Of a DNA stretch of 64,000 bases, positions 9,312 through 21,115 are shown piece after piece. This stretch comes from Stenogyne calaminthoides (taxonomy: Eukaryota; Streptophyta; Magnoliopsida; Lamiales; Lamiaceae). The position numbers and the translations under genes are program-made. The notes beneath the pieces are model-generated. The model searched no databases. It was not told where the DNA came from and saw nothing but the letters and a program-made list of their open reading frames with translations. Location: assembly GCA_037126765.1 (NCBI GenBank), contig JBBCBC010000035.1:2542001-2606000 (forward strand). The letters are read 5' to 3'. Every line of letters begins with the position of its first letter. Positions within the stretch are counted from its first letter, which is position 1.

Positions 9312-11820
9312 TGGATAATACCTCTGGCATGTACCATGATTTGCCTAAGTTTTCAATTGATGAGTATGCAGATTGGGCCATATATATGTGAAACCATCTA
9401 GGATTGATAAGCGGCAGAATGATGGAAGTCATTGAACGAGGACCCATCATTATATATTACGACAACCCAGCAGTTGGAGAAGATCCAGACTTTGCACCGG
9501 GAAGTCTAGTATGAAAAAGCCCAGCCCTGATGGATGCAGAAGAAAGAAAATTGTATACTCTAGATACAATCGCCAGACATATAATCATGAAGACGATGGA
9601 TAAAGTCACAAAGGAGAAGATAAAGTATCTCAAAGCCGCGAAAGCAATGTGGGATACTCTTGCTGAGATATCCGAAGGAAATTATCAGATCAAAGACATC
9701 TGACTACAAGCTGAACTGGTGAAGTTCGAAAAGCTAAAGATGTTGCCCAACGAGACCATCAACGAGCTCGATGGGAGGATCACCATGTCAGTGAATAAAC
9801 TACGAGAACTTGGAAGAGAGATGTCAGACAAAGATATCAACTACAAGATCTTAAGATCTCTCACCAAGAAGTGGGACATGAAAGTCATGGTAATCAAGGA
9901 TTGCCAAGACATTTCAAAGATGAAGCCGGGTAGCTTGTTCCTAAGCTTTAAAACTCACGAGTTCGATTTAATCGAAAGAGGACAAGCAGATGAAGACGAG
10001 ACACCTGCTGAAGCCTCAACGTCTAAATCAGTTGCATTTAAAGCAACCAAAGAAGCAGATCGAAGGCCATCGAACTCGTTGGAAACATAATGAGTCAGTT
10101 GAACAGATCGCTCTCGCTCGAAAAGAAAGAAAATACTCACTTGGTAAGTATCGGAGATTCTACGGTTGACTATTAAGACAAATGTAAGAAACAGGAGGCC
10201 AACCGACGGATCACAAGAAAGAACCGGATCGATGATCGAAGAGATCCAGAGAAGAAAAGAAAAGAGATGATCCGGCGGATGAGAGAAGAGATAATGATTT
10301 GATGAAGAAGTTTAGATTACCATCGAAGGGAAGTCACCGACGGATCCTCTGATGAGTGACACACTGGCAGAGGAAGTTCCCAGAGATCGAGGATCATGCT
10401 TCAATCTGCGAAACCAGTCACTACAAAGACCGACGCCTACGACCGACTTAGAAAAGAGAAAGAGAAGAGAAATGGAACAAAAGAGAGCAACGCTCGGAGA
10501 TAGGAAAACACCGGTCGCCGACACATCCGGAATTGATGATTCCTATCCGCCCCTCGAGGACTCTGGCTACTCTTCCAGAGAAGACTTCATCGATAAAGTC
10601 TTTGTTAACTTCCCACGAACATGAAGATCCGATATTCTCTTCGGATGACGATGAAGTCCGCTCGATGGCCAAGGAGGACCAATCTGAGGTAACCTCCAAA
10701 CCTCTCTTTTTTTTCAATTTCCACACTGCTTATCATTAGCACACTTTGGAGAGATTGACTTCGGCTCTACTCGAAAGCAATTGCTTGATGATCACTCGAT
10801 GCACTAGACACTTATACAATAGTGGAAGTGAAAAAATGACAAGCTAAGGACCGTAAATAATCACTTTTGTTAAAGAAAACGCCTCAATAAAGCTCTTCAA
10901 TCGAAATCATTAAACCGCTCGAGGAAGGTATGGCGAGGAACTTAAAGTTCGAAAGTTAAATCTTTCGATCGGGAGAAGCAGATCAAAGATCGACTAGCAA
11001 TCAACAAAACAGCAAGCTGGTGATTTCAAAATCCTTCAAGCTAAATTTGATGAGCTATTCCGACTACATGAGAGTCTAAAATCTAATTGAGGATAGTTTG
11101 CGCAAGAAAATAGAGGTTTTCACGAAGTCATCAAAAACCGTTCAAGATATGAACACCTATTTCTAACGCCGACTAACAAGAAGGGAATTGGGTAGGAGAA
11201 CCCTTCTACATCCTCAAAAGCCCCATTTGATTCACTTCAGAAGGGTGTAATCAAACGAGTCTCTGACAAAGATACACTAAAAGCTAAACTTGTATCTGAT
11301 AAGGGAAAAAGACCGACGAGCAAGTAAGGCAGGTGCCCAATTAGAAAGGGAACATAAATGGACCCCAATCGATAAAAGCATCGGTAGAGGAATCAACGAA
11401 GAACCCGGTTCTTACGAAGAAACCTCAACTTCGATCGGCCAGATTATGTATCGAAGAGACAACTTGTAAGAAGAAAATCTGTCCCGAGACCCAATCAAGG
11501 TCACCGCCTAATAATAAGCAAGCTATAGGTAAACCGCAGAACGACCACCTATGCCAAAAAGATATGAATCTTTTGATGGTAGCAATCGTACCTACCCTTA
11601 TAACCAGAGATCTAGGGGTTATCGACCTTTTGAGCCCTTTGGATTAAAAGAAGACAAAATATAAAAAAAAATCCCAAGTCTTCTAAGTCATCCAAGGCTC
11701 ACACGAATAATCATACTAATCGAGAAAGCATATAAAGGCGTATGATTATGTTGATTTGTATGGGAGACAAATCAGACCTTCTAATCTATCTGATTACCAT
11801 AGAAGTGCTCTGTTTGTGTG
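9312..11820 (+). pseudogene. gag: gag of element A (degraded)
   Basis: The start MDNTSGMYHDLPKFSIDEYA at 9312 matches the better preserved gag of element D (34320). A TGA follows about 26 codons in, and more stops follow. The longest readable piece is 9719-10090, with the conserved block REMSDKDINYKILRSLTKKW of the capsid-like region. The CCHC zinc knuckle seen in D is scrambled here (near 10400), with several CAG/CTG-to-CG changes. The gag-protease linker (motif YGRQIRPS near 11760) runs to about 11820. Gag would form the virus-like particle; this copy should not encode it. Confidence 0.8.
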
Positions 11821-11880
11821 GATCCCTAAATCCACCACTAACCCCAGGACCCAATTCCAAAGGGGTACCTAAAGCCTGAT

Positions 11881-14800
11881 TTGATTGCAGGTTCGCGTGG
11901 GACTGGCAACAAAGGAGGTGTACAAGCAACTATGTGGTACATCGATAGGGGATGCTCAAGGCACATGACTGGAAGCAAACATCTCCTTAGCTCTTACAAT
12001 GAACAAGAAGGCCCACGTGTACTCTTCGGTGATGATAAATTTGGTTTTACCAAAGGATTCGGAACCTTAGAGAATGATGATGTACAAGTAACTGGAGTCT
12101 CGTATGTCGAAGGATTAAAGCACAATCTACTATCAGTATCACAATTCTGCGACAACGGATTCGGCGTTGAGTTCTCGAGCGACAAGTGTACGATTAGGAA
12201 TCGAGTCACTCAACAAACTTTGCTAACTGGTTCAAGGAAAGGCACAATCTACACAACAGATTGGAATAGTTGCCCAAAGAATACATGCTTAATTGTTAAG
12301 AGCTCCAAAAGTAGTAGTTGGCTCCGGCACAAAAGAATGAGCCATATGAACTTCAAAACTCTTAACAAGATAGATAGGATGTCTTTGGTTGAGGAACTTC
12401 CGAATGAGATATTCTCCAAAGATCAGACATGTGCCGCATGTCAGAAGGGAAAACAAGTTAAAGCCTCATTCAAAGGAATACTTGGACCCAAGATCGAAGA
12501 GAAATCTTCAAGAATCGCTCCATATGGATCTATTCGGACCCGATTACACCAATCGGTCTCGGTGGGATTTTAAATATACTCTAGTAATCGTGGATGATTA
12601 TTCCAAGTTTACTTGGGTTGTATTCTTATACAAGAAGAACGAGACAACAAACAAAGATACCCGAACTGCTCAAAAAGCTACAAAATGAGAAGGGTGTCAG
12701 CAAAGTAAAAATTAGATCGAGATAAAAGGCTGAGTTCACGAATTCCTTTTATTTTATGATTTTTTTTGCAATCGAGTTTGGTATACAACATGAAACGTCA
12801 CCGCAAGAACGCCACAACAAAATGGAGTAGCGAAGCGGAGAAACAGAACTCTCAAGGAAGTCGTCGCAAGACTATGTTATCTGAACATGCCACACCAAAC
12901 CGTTTCTGGGCGGAAGCTATCAACATTGCATGCCATACTCGGAACAGATGTTCTCTGACTAAGACTCACTTCAAAACACCTTATGAACTGTGGAAGGGCA
13001 GAAAACCTCGTGTTTCATACTTCCATGTTTTTGGGTGCAAGTGTTTCATACAAAACAATGGGAAAAGTCAGTTGAAGACTTTTGAGGCCAAGTCAGATGA
13101 GGGCATATTCTTAGGATATTCCTCATCCAGCAAGGCTTTCAGAGTTTACAACAAACGAACCTTAGTTGTGGAAGAAACACCCCATGTGGTCTTTGATGAG
13201 ACATCTTCTGAACAAGAGAAAACTGCCTCAGAACAAGCCGTGCGGATCAACTGATTACGACACGCAGAAAATGGATCACTAAGCATCAAGGAGAAAGAAG
13301 TTGAACACGTAATAATTGTACATCCCGTAACTTGATCTTGGCTGATTCAACAGTCAATCGGACCCAAAAGTACGCATAACCGTCGATTGAAGAAGTTGTT
13401 GGTGAGCGGTATCAATCGAACCATCTGGTTCAGGGGGAACTCCTGAAGTTTCCATGAACAGACATCAGCACATGATGAGTCCAACATAAGCTGAGACATG
13501 TTCTTATCAAGTGGATCATAATTCTGCACCACTCCCAATCACTAGCAATGAACTACTATCAGATATGGATGATGTTCTCTAAAGCAGACGACATCGTAAG
13601 CGAAGGACTGGATTACGGTCATCCAGTCGATCGATTATCGGAGACCCATCAAATAGAGTTAAAACTAGACATCAGATTGGTGAAAGTGCCATGTACTGTT
13701 GTTATCTATCTTTGAAGGAACCAACTACAATAGAGGAAGCTCTACAAGACGCAAGCTGGATTCTAGCCATGCAGAGGAGCCGGAGCAGGTTTGAGAGGAA
13801 TCAAGTTTGGAAATTGGTGGACGGACCAACTCATCAAGGCGTAATTGGCACGAAGTGGGTATTCAAGAACAAGAGAGATGAGAAAAATGTCATAACGGGA
13901 ATAAGGCAAGACTTGTTGCTAAGGGGTATTCACAATCGAAGGAATTGATTATGATGAGACCTTTGCACCGATCGCTCGCTTTAAAGCCATTAATTTGTTT
14001 TACGGCATATCTTTGCCTGAGAGTGTTCCTTGTGTATCGGATGGATGTAAAGAGTGCATTCTTAAGCGGGGTACTTACAGAGGAAGTTTATGTCGAACAA
14101 CCTCCAGGCTTTGAAAAAGGCAACCAAGTGTACCGTTTAAGGAAAGCTCTTTACGGCCTGAAACAAGCTCCTCGAGCTTGGTATGATACACTCTCAGTTC
14201 TTGATAGAAAGCGGGTTCACTAAAGGAATAGTGGACAGAACCTTATTTAGAATAGTAGATGGAGAAGATATTGTGATGGTTCAGATTTACGTGGACGACA
14301 TCATCTTCGGATCTCCCAACAAGAAGCTATGTGAGAAGTTCAGCAAATTGATGCAAGGGAAGTTCGAGATGTCCATGATGGGTCAGATGAATTACTTTCT
14401 GGGTTTACAAGTCAAGCAGAGTACAGAAGGGATATTCATCTGCCAGGCGAAGTACACAAGGAATCTACTGGCAAAGTTTGGAGTTCAACATTGCAAGGAA
14501 GCAAGAATTCGAATGATGACCTGGTTCAAGATGGATCCAGATGTAGATGGTCAGAAAGTTAATCAGAAAGAATATAGAGCTCTGATTGGATCACTACTAT
14601 ACCTGACTGCCAGCAGACCAGACATCACTTTTGCAGTAGGTGTATGCGCCCGATTTCAAGCAAATCCAATGCAAAACCACCTAGAAGCAACTAAGCGGAT
14701 TCTCAAGTATCTGAAGGGGGCTGTAAACCTTGGTTTATTTTACCCATCAGATGACAATCTAGAGCTTAGTGGGTATTCTGATTCAGATTACGGAGGTTGC

Positions 14801-15289
14801 AGAATCGACAGAAAGTCAACCTCAGGATCATGTCAGTTTCTGGGAAATAAACTAATCTCTTGGTTTTCGAAGAAGCAGACATCAGTTGCGACATCTCCTA
14901 CTGAAGTAGAATATATGGCTGCAGGAAGCTGTTGTTCCCAATTGCTCTGGCTAAGTCAGCAGCTGAGGGATTACAACGTCGTAGCTAAGAACGTACCTAT
15001 ATTCTATGACAGTAATAGTGCAATTGCAATAACTCAGAATCCTGTTCTACACACAAGATGCAAGCATGTGGATGTCAGACACCATTTTATCAGAGATCAC
15101 GTTGAAAAGAAGAATATCAGGATGGAAAAGATCCATACTGACAAGCAGAAAGCTGATATCTTAACTAAGCCGCTAGCTGAGATCAGATTCAGAGAGTTAT
15201 GCAACGAGCTAGGGCTTCTGGATCTCGGAGAAAATGCACCAGATATGGTTGAAGGACTAATCTCCAGAACCAGTTGGTTAAAAGACTAA
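11881..15289 (+). pseudogene. pol: pol of element A: protease, integrase, RT, RNase H
   Basis: Pieces 11881-12573, 12389-12688, 12766-13254, 13691-13948, 13945-14223 and 14183-15289 align to one copia Pol in several frames. The protease motif is DRG (11944-11952) instead of D-S/T-G, so the active site is damaged. The integrase zinc region (HKRMSHMNFKTLNK..CAACQKGKQ) and part of the catalytic core (VDDYSKFTWVVFL) are visible. RT has DVKSAFLSG, YGLKQAPRAWYD and the catalytic YVDD (14288-14299). RNase H ends normally near 15220 (ADILTKPLAE). The last 368 codons, from RT to the end, are a single open frame, so decay is uneven. Confidence 0.9.
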
Positions 15290-15908
15290 TCAAGTTAAGT
15301 GGAATCAGTTGAGTTAGGAATCTCAACTGGTTAGTCGACTAGACTAGGAGCCGATCTGAAGTTCAGGTAAGGAGCAGATCAGAAAGTCAGATAAGTAGCC
15401 GATCTGAAGTTCAGACAAGGAGCAGATCAGTTCAAAACATATCAGATTAAGGGGGAACTGATCAGATTGGAAGATTACTTTATAAGTCGATTAAAGTTGT
15501 AGTCAACAAGCAAGTCAAGAGTAAAAGCTACAGATCGCATAAGTCAGAAGAAACAACACAGCAATGGAATAACAGAGTTTTTCATTGATAAGGACCCGGA
15601 GGTCAGATTTACAAATTACAAGTGATATCACAAGCTACAAATGCTACAAGCTATCTTCAAGTGGTATTACAAGTACAAGAAGACCCGGAGGTCATAAACC
15701 ATAAGCCCTAAGCCAACCCTAGGCAGGAAACGCGAGAGAGAGTTCAAGGTATGATGCTCTCATTTTCCCTCAGTCCTAGAAGAGGAGTCAGAGAGATTTC
15801 GAGAATCCTGAGCCAATCTCAAAAGCTTCGGAGAGAGGAGCGAGAGAGGCTTTGAAGGATGTCCAAGCCAGAAGCCCTCAGACGTAAAATCATCGGGCTC
15901 TCCAGCTG
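15290..15908 (+). other. Spacer after pol of element A with PPT-like motif
   Basis: No sense ORF is present. At 15351-15440 there are two copies of an approximately 50-bp GATCTGAAGTTCAG / GGAGCAGATCAG unit. AAGGGGGAACTGATC at about 15449-15463 is a second polypurine motif, as in other Sireviruses. On the minus strand, 15560-15908 would be the 3' flank of the antisense ORF and holds an AATGAAAA-like poly(A) signal near 15580-15590. Confidence 0.6.
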
Positions 15909-16301
15909 TTAAATGGGGCACAGTGCCACAGGTTTGGTCACAAGGATCAAACGGATACTAGTGTCGCATGCAAAAATTGAGCTTGATATATGGAGATCAG
16001 CTGTTGACTGATGCTGACCATATACCAAACTCATGTTTTGTTTCAGACTAAGTCTATTGATGCTAATTCTGTCATCTCGATAGGCACACAAGGTGCATAC
16101 GGTTAGGAGAAGTGTCTTCTCATTTGCCTTAGCAGATCCGCCTCCATGGTGGTAAAGAAGCTTAGCATTGATCGTATGTAAAATCTTAGATGACGACGAA
16201 AGCAGTGTGAAGGAACACACAGGGTTGATTTGAGAAGCTGAATTCATTGGAAAAGGGCTAAAGGTTCCCACCGGAAGTTTCACCGGAAATAAGGAACTCA
16301 T
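15909..16301 (-). CDS. Antisense accessory ORF of family S2 (130 codons)
   Basis: An open frame antisense to element A, between pol and the third ORF. I recognise no domain. Visible features are a Ser-rich segment, the block YHHGGGSAKANEKTLLL, two Cys in CTLCAY, and the end VTKPVALCPI. Element E keeps the same reading frame at 58539-58784 and the same end, with TGA in place of TAA. The N-terminus is uncertain: E differs by one base near codon 6 (CCTGG against CCGG), so the safer start is the internal Met at 16247, which both copies share. A TATA box lies 75 nt upstream of 16301. Captured host gene or element-specific antisense gene: undecided. Confidence 0.45.
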   Translation of the reverse strand: MSSLFPVKLPVGTFSPFPMNSASQINPVCSFTLLSSSSKILHTINAKLLYHHGGGSAKANEKTLLLTVCTLCAYRDDRISINRLSLKQNMSLVYGQHQSTADLHISSSIFACDTSIRLILVTKPVALCPI

Positions 16302-17105
16302 CGGAAAAGCATGAAGGATATGCTAAAGAAGATGAAATGGTTTATGTTGTGTTGTTTGCTTAACACCCCAGGCTAATTTATAGAAGGAAATTAGGGGTAT
16401 AAATGCAAATTTTATCTTCTCAAAAGATCTTAAGAGAAATTTGCATCGACAACGCGTCAGGAACACGCGGCTAATGGTTGGATGAGTTAACGGTGTGATT
16501 AAATCACAGCGTATCTATGCCATTATTACGGAATGTCAAATCGCTCCGATTTGGGAATCGAGGCGACTTTTGGACTCCCCGAAGTAAAAGTTTTGGCAGG
16601 AGTTGACTTCAGTAAATACGGGCTGATTAGAAGAAGACTGAAGGATGAAGTGTATCAGATAAGTGGATCAAATAAGTAGCGAAGTGTTTCAAGCAAGAAT
16701 CTGATCAGATGAGTGAGATATTGTTGGGAAATACATGAGGCAACCATCAGATAAGTCAACAAAAGTACCAGATCAGATCACCGTGGTAACTGATTGATTA
16801 CAATATCAATCAGTCAGATACACTCTCTTATTTATCTCTTTCTGAATACCTTACATGCGTTATTTAAATAATTGATTTATTTTACTCTGTTCATAACGCA
16901 TGCTCTGCAAAGCTTTTAATGCGGACTTGGAAAAATGTTTTCAAAATGTTTTATTGCAATTTTTCGAGTCCGAAAAACGAGACGACTTCTTTTCTCAACC
17001 GTGCGATCAAAATACTTTTTGGCCGACTAATCTCAGCCACCGATTTCAAAACACGGATACTTGAGTAATTTGGAAAGTTGTGCAAAAAGGTTTTCCCTCG
17101 TATTC
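16302..17105. other. Divergent intergenic region between antisense ORF and third ORF of element A
   Basis: This ~800-bp non-coding stretch separates two oppositely directed ORFs and contains a TATA box on each side. It resembles a bidirectional plant promoter. Element E has the equivalent at about 57722-58519, also with both TATA boxes. Neither copy has LTR-like ends here. Confidence 0.5.
16376..16382 (-). promoter_or_regulatory. TATA box of the antisense ORF (element A)
   Basis: The minus strand reads TTCTATAAATTAG about 75 nt before the ATG at 16301. The same motif is at 58439-58445 in element E, at the same distance. Conservation in two diverged copies supports it. Confidence 0.5.
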
Positions 17106-17113
17106 TATAAAAT
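17106..17113 (+). promoter_or_regulatory. TATA box of the third ORF (element A)
   Basis: ATTCTATAAAATC precedes a CT-rich leader with a likely start around 17135. Element E has the identical box at 57714-57721. With the leader intron that follows, it gives the third ORF its own plausible transcription unit, apart from the LTR promoter. Confidence 0.55.
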
Positions 17114-17261
17114 CTATATCCCTCCCAGAAAACCGCTGTCCACTACTTCGTCTTCTCAAAGTTCTTAAAAGATCAAATTTTTTCAAAAACTTCAGAAAAT
17201 TACTTTCGAGATCAATTGATTCTACTCATCCGATTTCTAAAATCTTACGAATCAATTTCTG

Positions 17262-17456
17262 GTAATTTCTTGTTTTAATTAATTACATGATCTCAATTTC
17301 TCTCTGGTACCTAGGTTTACAAATCGTGGTGATATGTTTCTGTAATCTTTATTAGATCTAAACGCTTATTTGCTAAATTGATGCTAAAATTACTAGTTTG
17401 ACTGAATCTATTGAAATATCTTACTCAAACTAAACATCAATTTGCATATCGTACAG
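17262..17456 (+). other. Putative 5' leader intron of the third ORF (element A)
   Basis: Donor CTG|GTAATTTC at 17262 and acceptor ATCGTACAG at 17456 bound a 195-nt T-rich segment. It has a possible branch site (AAACTAAAC) about 25 nt before the acceptor. The ATG at 17459 follows two bases after the AG. Element E has the same borders (57372-57567, 196 nt). An in-frame upstream Met at 17411 would lie inside the intron. The acceptor could also serve splicing from the LTR transcript, as for retroviral env. Predicted from sequence only. Confidence 0.5.
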
Positions 17457-17458
17457 AA

Positions 17459-20400
17459 ATGGCATATCTTATTCCACGACCGGGCCAAGGGAAAAAGTTC
17501 TGCAATTTTTCATCTATGAAGAAAGACATCATTGATGAAAAGTACGTAGTCTTCCCCATCACCTCAGACTCTGAATCGCTGGAAATTCTAGAGTGCTTGC
17601 GAGCGTGTGGACTTGAACGCTATTACTCTACACATCAGAACATCGTCCACGCACATGAAGCTTTGGAGTTTCTCTACAATCTACAGAGGGATGAAGACAT
17701 TGATGCTGACCTAATTTCTTCCGTTGGAGGACTGGAAGTTCTAGTGTCGAATGACGATCTCCAAAGGATATTCGGCCTAACTCGAGGAAGCATCAATCCA
17801 GAGACCTATACGACTGATGTAGGAGAAAAGGAATTTCTTGAAGCCGAGCTGTTGAGACCAGCAAATAAGGAGAACACGACGAACGTCAAAGCCTCCTATC
17901 TGAAAGAAAATATCGCCTTCTTCTTGAAATTGTTGAGAAGGTGATCATGTGCTCAACCTACAGTCTTGATGCAGTCACTTCATACAAGATAAGTGTCATG
18001 GCTGCAATAATCAAGAAGGCTTCAGATATCGATTGGTTGGGTATGGTCAAAGCAAGACTGAGAAAAGACTCCGGGAAGTTCGAACTGACCCAGAGCAATG
18101 AAGTGTGCTTATCTTCCAAGTGCTCATTCATACACAAAATCTCTATCATTCTGTTAGATAAGCTGCCACAGAATTATAAATGGATCGAGAATGGAGCAAA
18201 GATATACCAAGCAAAGCACAAGGCCATATTGGGCAAAGATGAGTCCCTACCTGGACAATCTGATGAGGATCCAACTCCTTATATGCCCAAACCCAAGGGA
18301 GAAAACAAAGGAAAAGATAAGGCAACTGCATCGTCTGAAGTGCAGGAAAATGCCGTTCCAGAGAAGAGGATGAAGAGGAAGGATCTGGCCAAGAAACCAG
18401 ATGCTCTACGGAAACGTCAGAAGAGAGTCTCATCTCCTCTGAAAACTGCTCCAAGTTCTGCACAGCAAGTCAGCAGAACGAAGGATCTGATGCAAGTAAG
18501 ATCAGAAGAAGAGATAGCAGTCCGCTCTGAGCCAACTATCAGAGAAGTAAGAGAATAGTAGATGATCGCAACAGAAGGAGAGAAATCTGTCAGAAGGACA
18601 GAAGTGGAGCAATCTGAGGAAGAATCACCATCTGATTCTCTGCCTCTCACCAAGATCTTCCAGAAAGCAAGATCGCCAACGCCCACTTCCAAATCACCAT
18701 CACCCTCTCCTCAAACATCATCAACACCTCCCCACAAAATCTTCTCACCCTCACCCTCGCCTATCAGATCACAAACATCTCCCACACCACCAATCAATGA
18801 ACCCGTTCAGGAAACTGAACACCCTCAACACGCTGAAAACGAACCTGAACTACAAACATCCCAATCCCCAATCAAGTCTCAAGAACCTGAGAGATCCGAC
18901 AAGCGAGTATCCGTCTCTCATAATCCCTTCAATACCAGAACCGTGCTTGCTTCACCTGCTCCGGAAAGCCCCATCATAAGGATAATGAAGCAACAGATCA
19001 AGGAGTATCTGTTGGATCTATGCCCTGAATTGGATCAACATCCTGACATTCAGCAACAGATAGAAGAGATAGTGTTCTGGAGGGATATCAGACTGAAAAG
19101 CATTGAAGAATTTCTGATTCTCATGACAACTCTGGGATCAGATTTCTTTGTAGACTTGGAGTTGAAATGTCTAAACAATACTGGGATTGAAAGTGCTGTT
19201 GAATTGGCATCTGACGATGATATCAGATGGTTAATTCAAGAAAGGTTCGATATTGCTGATAACAGGGAGGAAACCGTTCAACCTCCTACAGATCACGAGG
19301 GACTTGCCGATGAACCAAGAATGGGTGCTGTAGATGAGACCCGACTTGGCAAGGCTTCAACATCTGAACAGACTGCTACGATGAGCTCTGATACCCTAGA
19401 TCATCATACTCAGAAGATTCAGGATGGGATCAAGGCTGCATTTGAAGACAAATTCGCAGCGCTCACAGCAGATCTGATGAAGTGATTTGAAGATGAGCAA
19501 GCAAAACTAGTTGACAAGGAACGAAGTCACAAAGTTGGGATGCACAATGTCATCCTTGCTGAAGTAATGAAACTAGTATATCCTCTTGCTGAGAAGCTCA
19601 AACTCCAGTCTGACAAACTCTCAGTTCAGACAGAGATGCTCAATCAGACACAGGTACTTTTGGAAAGTGTCTGGGCATCCTTGGACAAAACCAACAACCA
19701 CTTGGATATGGGTTGGAAACATTTTCTATCTTCTACAGAACGAGCAAGACAGGAAATCGAAACTGCTCTTAGACATTTCTACACTCCTGCACCTTCTGCC
19801 ACCATTCAGATAACTCCTCTTGTTGTCGAGGAGATCTCACGGAAATTAACTGCTCTGAACCGCAAGATGTCCAACCTCTTTGATGAAACCAAAAGGGGGG
19901 AAGGAAAAGAGAATAAAGAGAAGGAAGAAAAACAGACTCAGACACAGTTGGTAACTTTTTCGTCTCTACCAAAAACCACTGTATCTGACTTCCCAGCCAC
20001 TCCATTTGCTGATCTCGTTGCTGAAGTGAAAGAAACTGTGGAGCAACATAGCAAAGAGATCGCTGAACAGAAAAGTGCTCTTTCAGAGGTTACTGCCAGA
20101 GTCGACAAGATTGAAGACTTTTCCTCGTTCGTTCAGAAAATGATGGAAACTGATGATCAAGCCAAGAGCCTTGAACTCGCTAAGAAATTAGCTGAAGAAG
20201 ACGAACAAGATGAACCTGAGCAGACTCTGAGGAGAAAGAAAGGCAAAGGCAAGATGATAAAAGCAACTGCGGAAGATCAGAGACAAGGCCAGCTATTCTC
20301 CACCAAAATCCAGATGACTCCTGAACAAGTTCAAGAGCAGACAAAACATAGAATAAGAGAGGCCGCAATCAAGAAGCAGAAGTTAGCAGAGGCCAAGGGA

Positions 20401-20898
20401 CTGAACATCCCTTACATCCGAAGGAAGAGGAAGAACGAAGCTGCAGAAGAGGAGATTGCTTGGGAGAAGAATGCCCTTCCGGCACCTGTTAAAGGCATCC
20501 TCTGTGCACGCCAAGATCTGCTTCCAGAATGGGATCAGATCAGAGGAGAATGGTTATGTGACGTCTACATCCTGGAGAAGATTCTAATTCATCAAGATCA
20601 GACTGAAAATGATGATGAATTTCGGAACTGGTTAGAAACAAAGTATCCAGACTTCTACCAGACAGTGATGAAAGAAGGCAAGATCATGTCACTAATACCA
20701 GAAGCTCCACCTTTTGACATACTCCTTCCACCTTTGCGTCCAGACAACAAGCTAGATCCTGTTAAATTCAAGAATATCTACTATGGACTTGCTGAAAAAT
20801 GAGGAATCCATAGAAAAGAAGAGCTAGACAAGCTAATGCAAAGGATGTACAGGATGTTTGGCATCCCCAAAGAACTACAAATGTTCAAGTACACCTGA
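17459..20898 (+). pseudogene. Third ORF (env-position ORF) of element A
   Basis: A sense gene of about 1,146 codons after pol. Pieces 17459-17944, 17941-18558, 18562-19485 and 19540-20802 are consecutive, and the true end is the TGA near 20898 (LQMFKYT). A two-base loss near 17905, a TAG near 18558, a TGA near 19484 and a TGA at 20800 break it. Order: N-terminal globular block (GQGKKFCNF start; IFGLTRGSINPETY), a Lys-rich then Pro/Ser-rich linker (18250-18960), the LCPELDQHPDIQQ block, heptad-like coiled coil (about 19500-20200), KKGKGK basic stretch, and a C-terminal block (FRNWLETKYPDFYQ). No membrane segment or enzyme motif is visible. It is distantly related to the third ORF of family S1. 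Function unknown. Confidence 0.7.
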
Positions 20899-21100
20899 AG
20901 AAGATAACTTGGAATCAGATGATAGGTACGCTTTTCATGTATTCTACAATGCACACACCTATCTGAATGAAACTTTCCATCTCACTGATTCTAAGACAAC
21001 ATCTCATTGTCTTCTGAGGTATGTACTGTTTACATTATCTACATTTCCATTCATGGTATCTGTTTTTCTGATTAAGTGTGATTAAGTGTTTTGGTTCCAT

Positions 21101-21115
21101 CAAAAAGGGGGAAAT
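21101..21115 (+). other. Polypurine tract of element A
   Basis: CAAAAAGGGGGAAAT directly abuts the 3' LTR at 21116. It primes plus-strand DNA synthesis in LTR retrotransposons. Confidence 0.93.

Noticed and set aside
17411..17458. Upstream Met as start of the third ORF in element A
   Set aside because: It lies inside the presumed leader intron. The conserved ATG two bases after the acceptor (17459; 57369 in E) is preferred.
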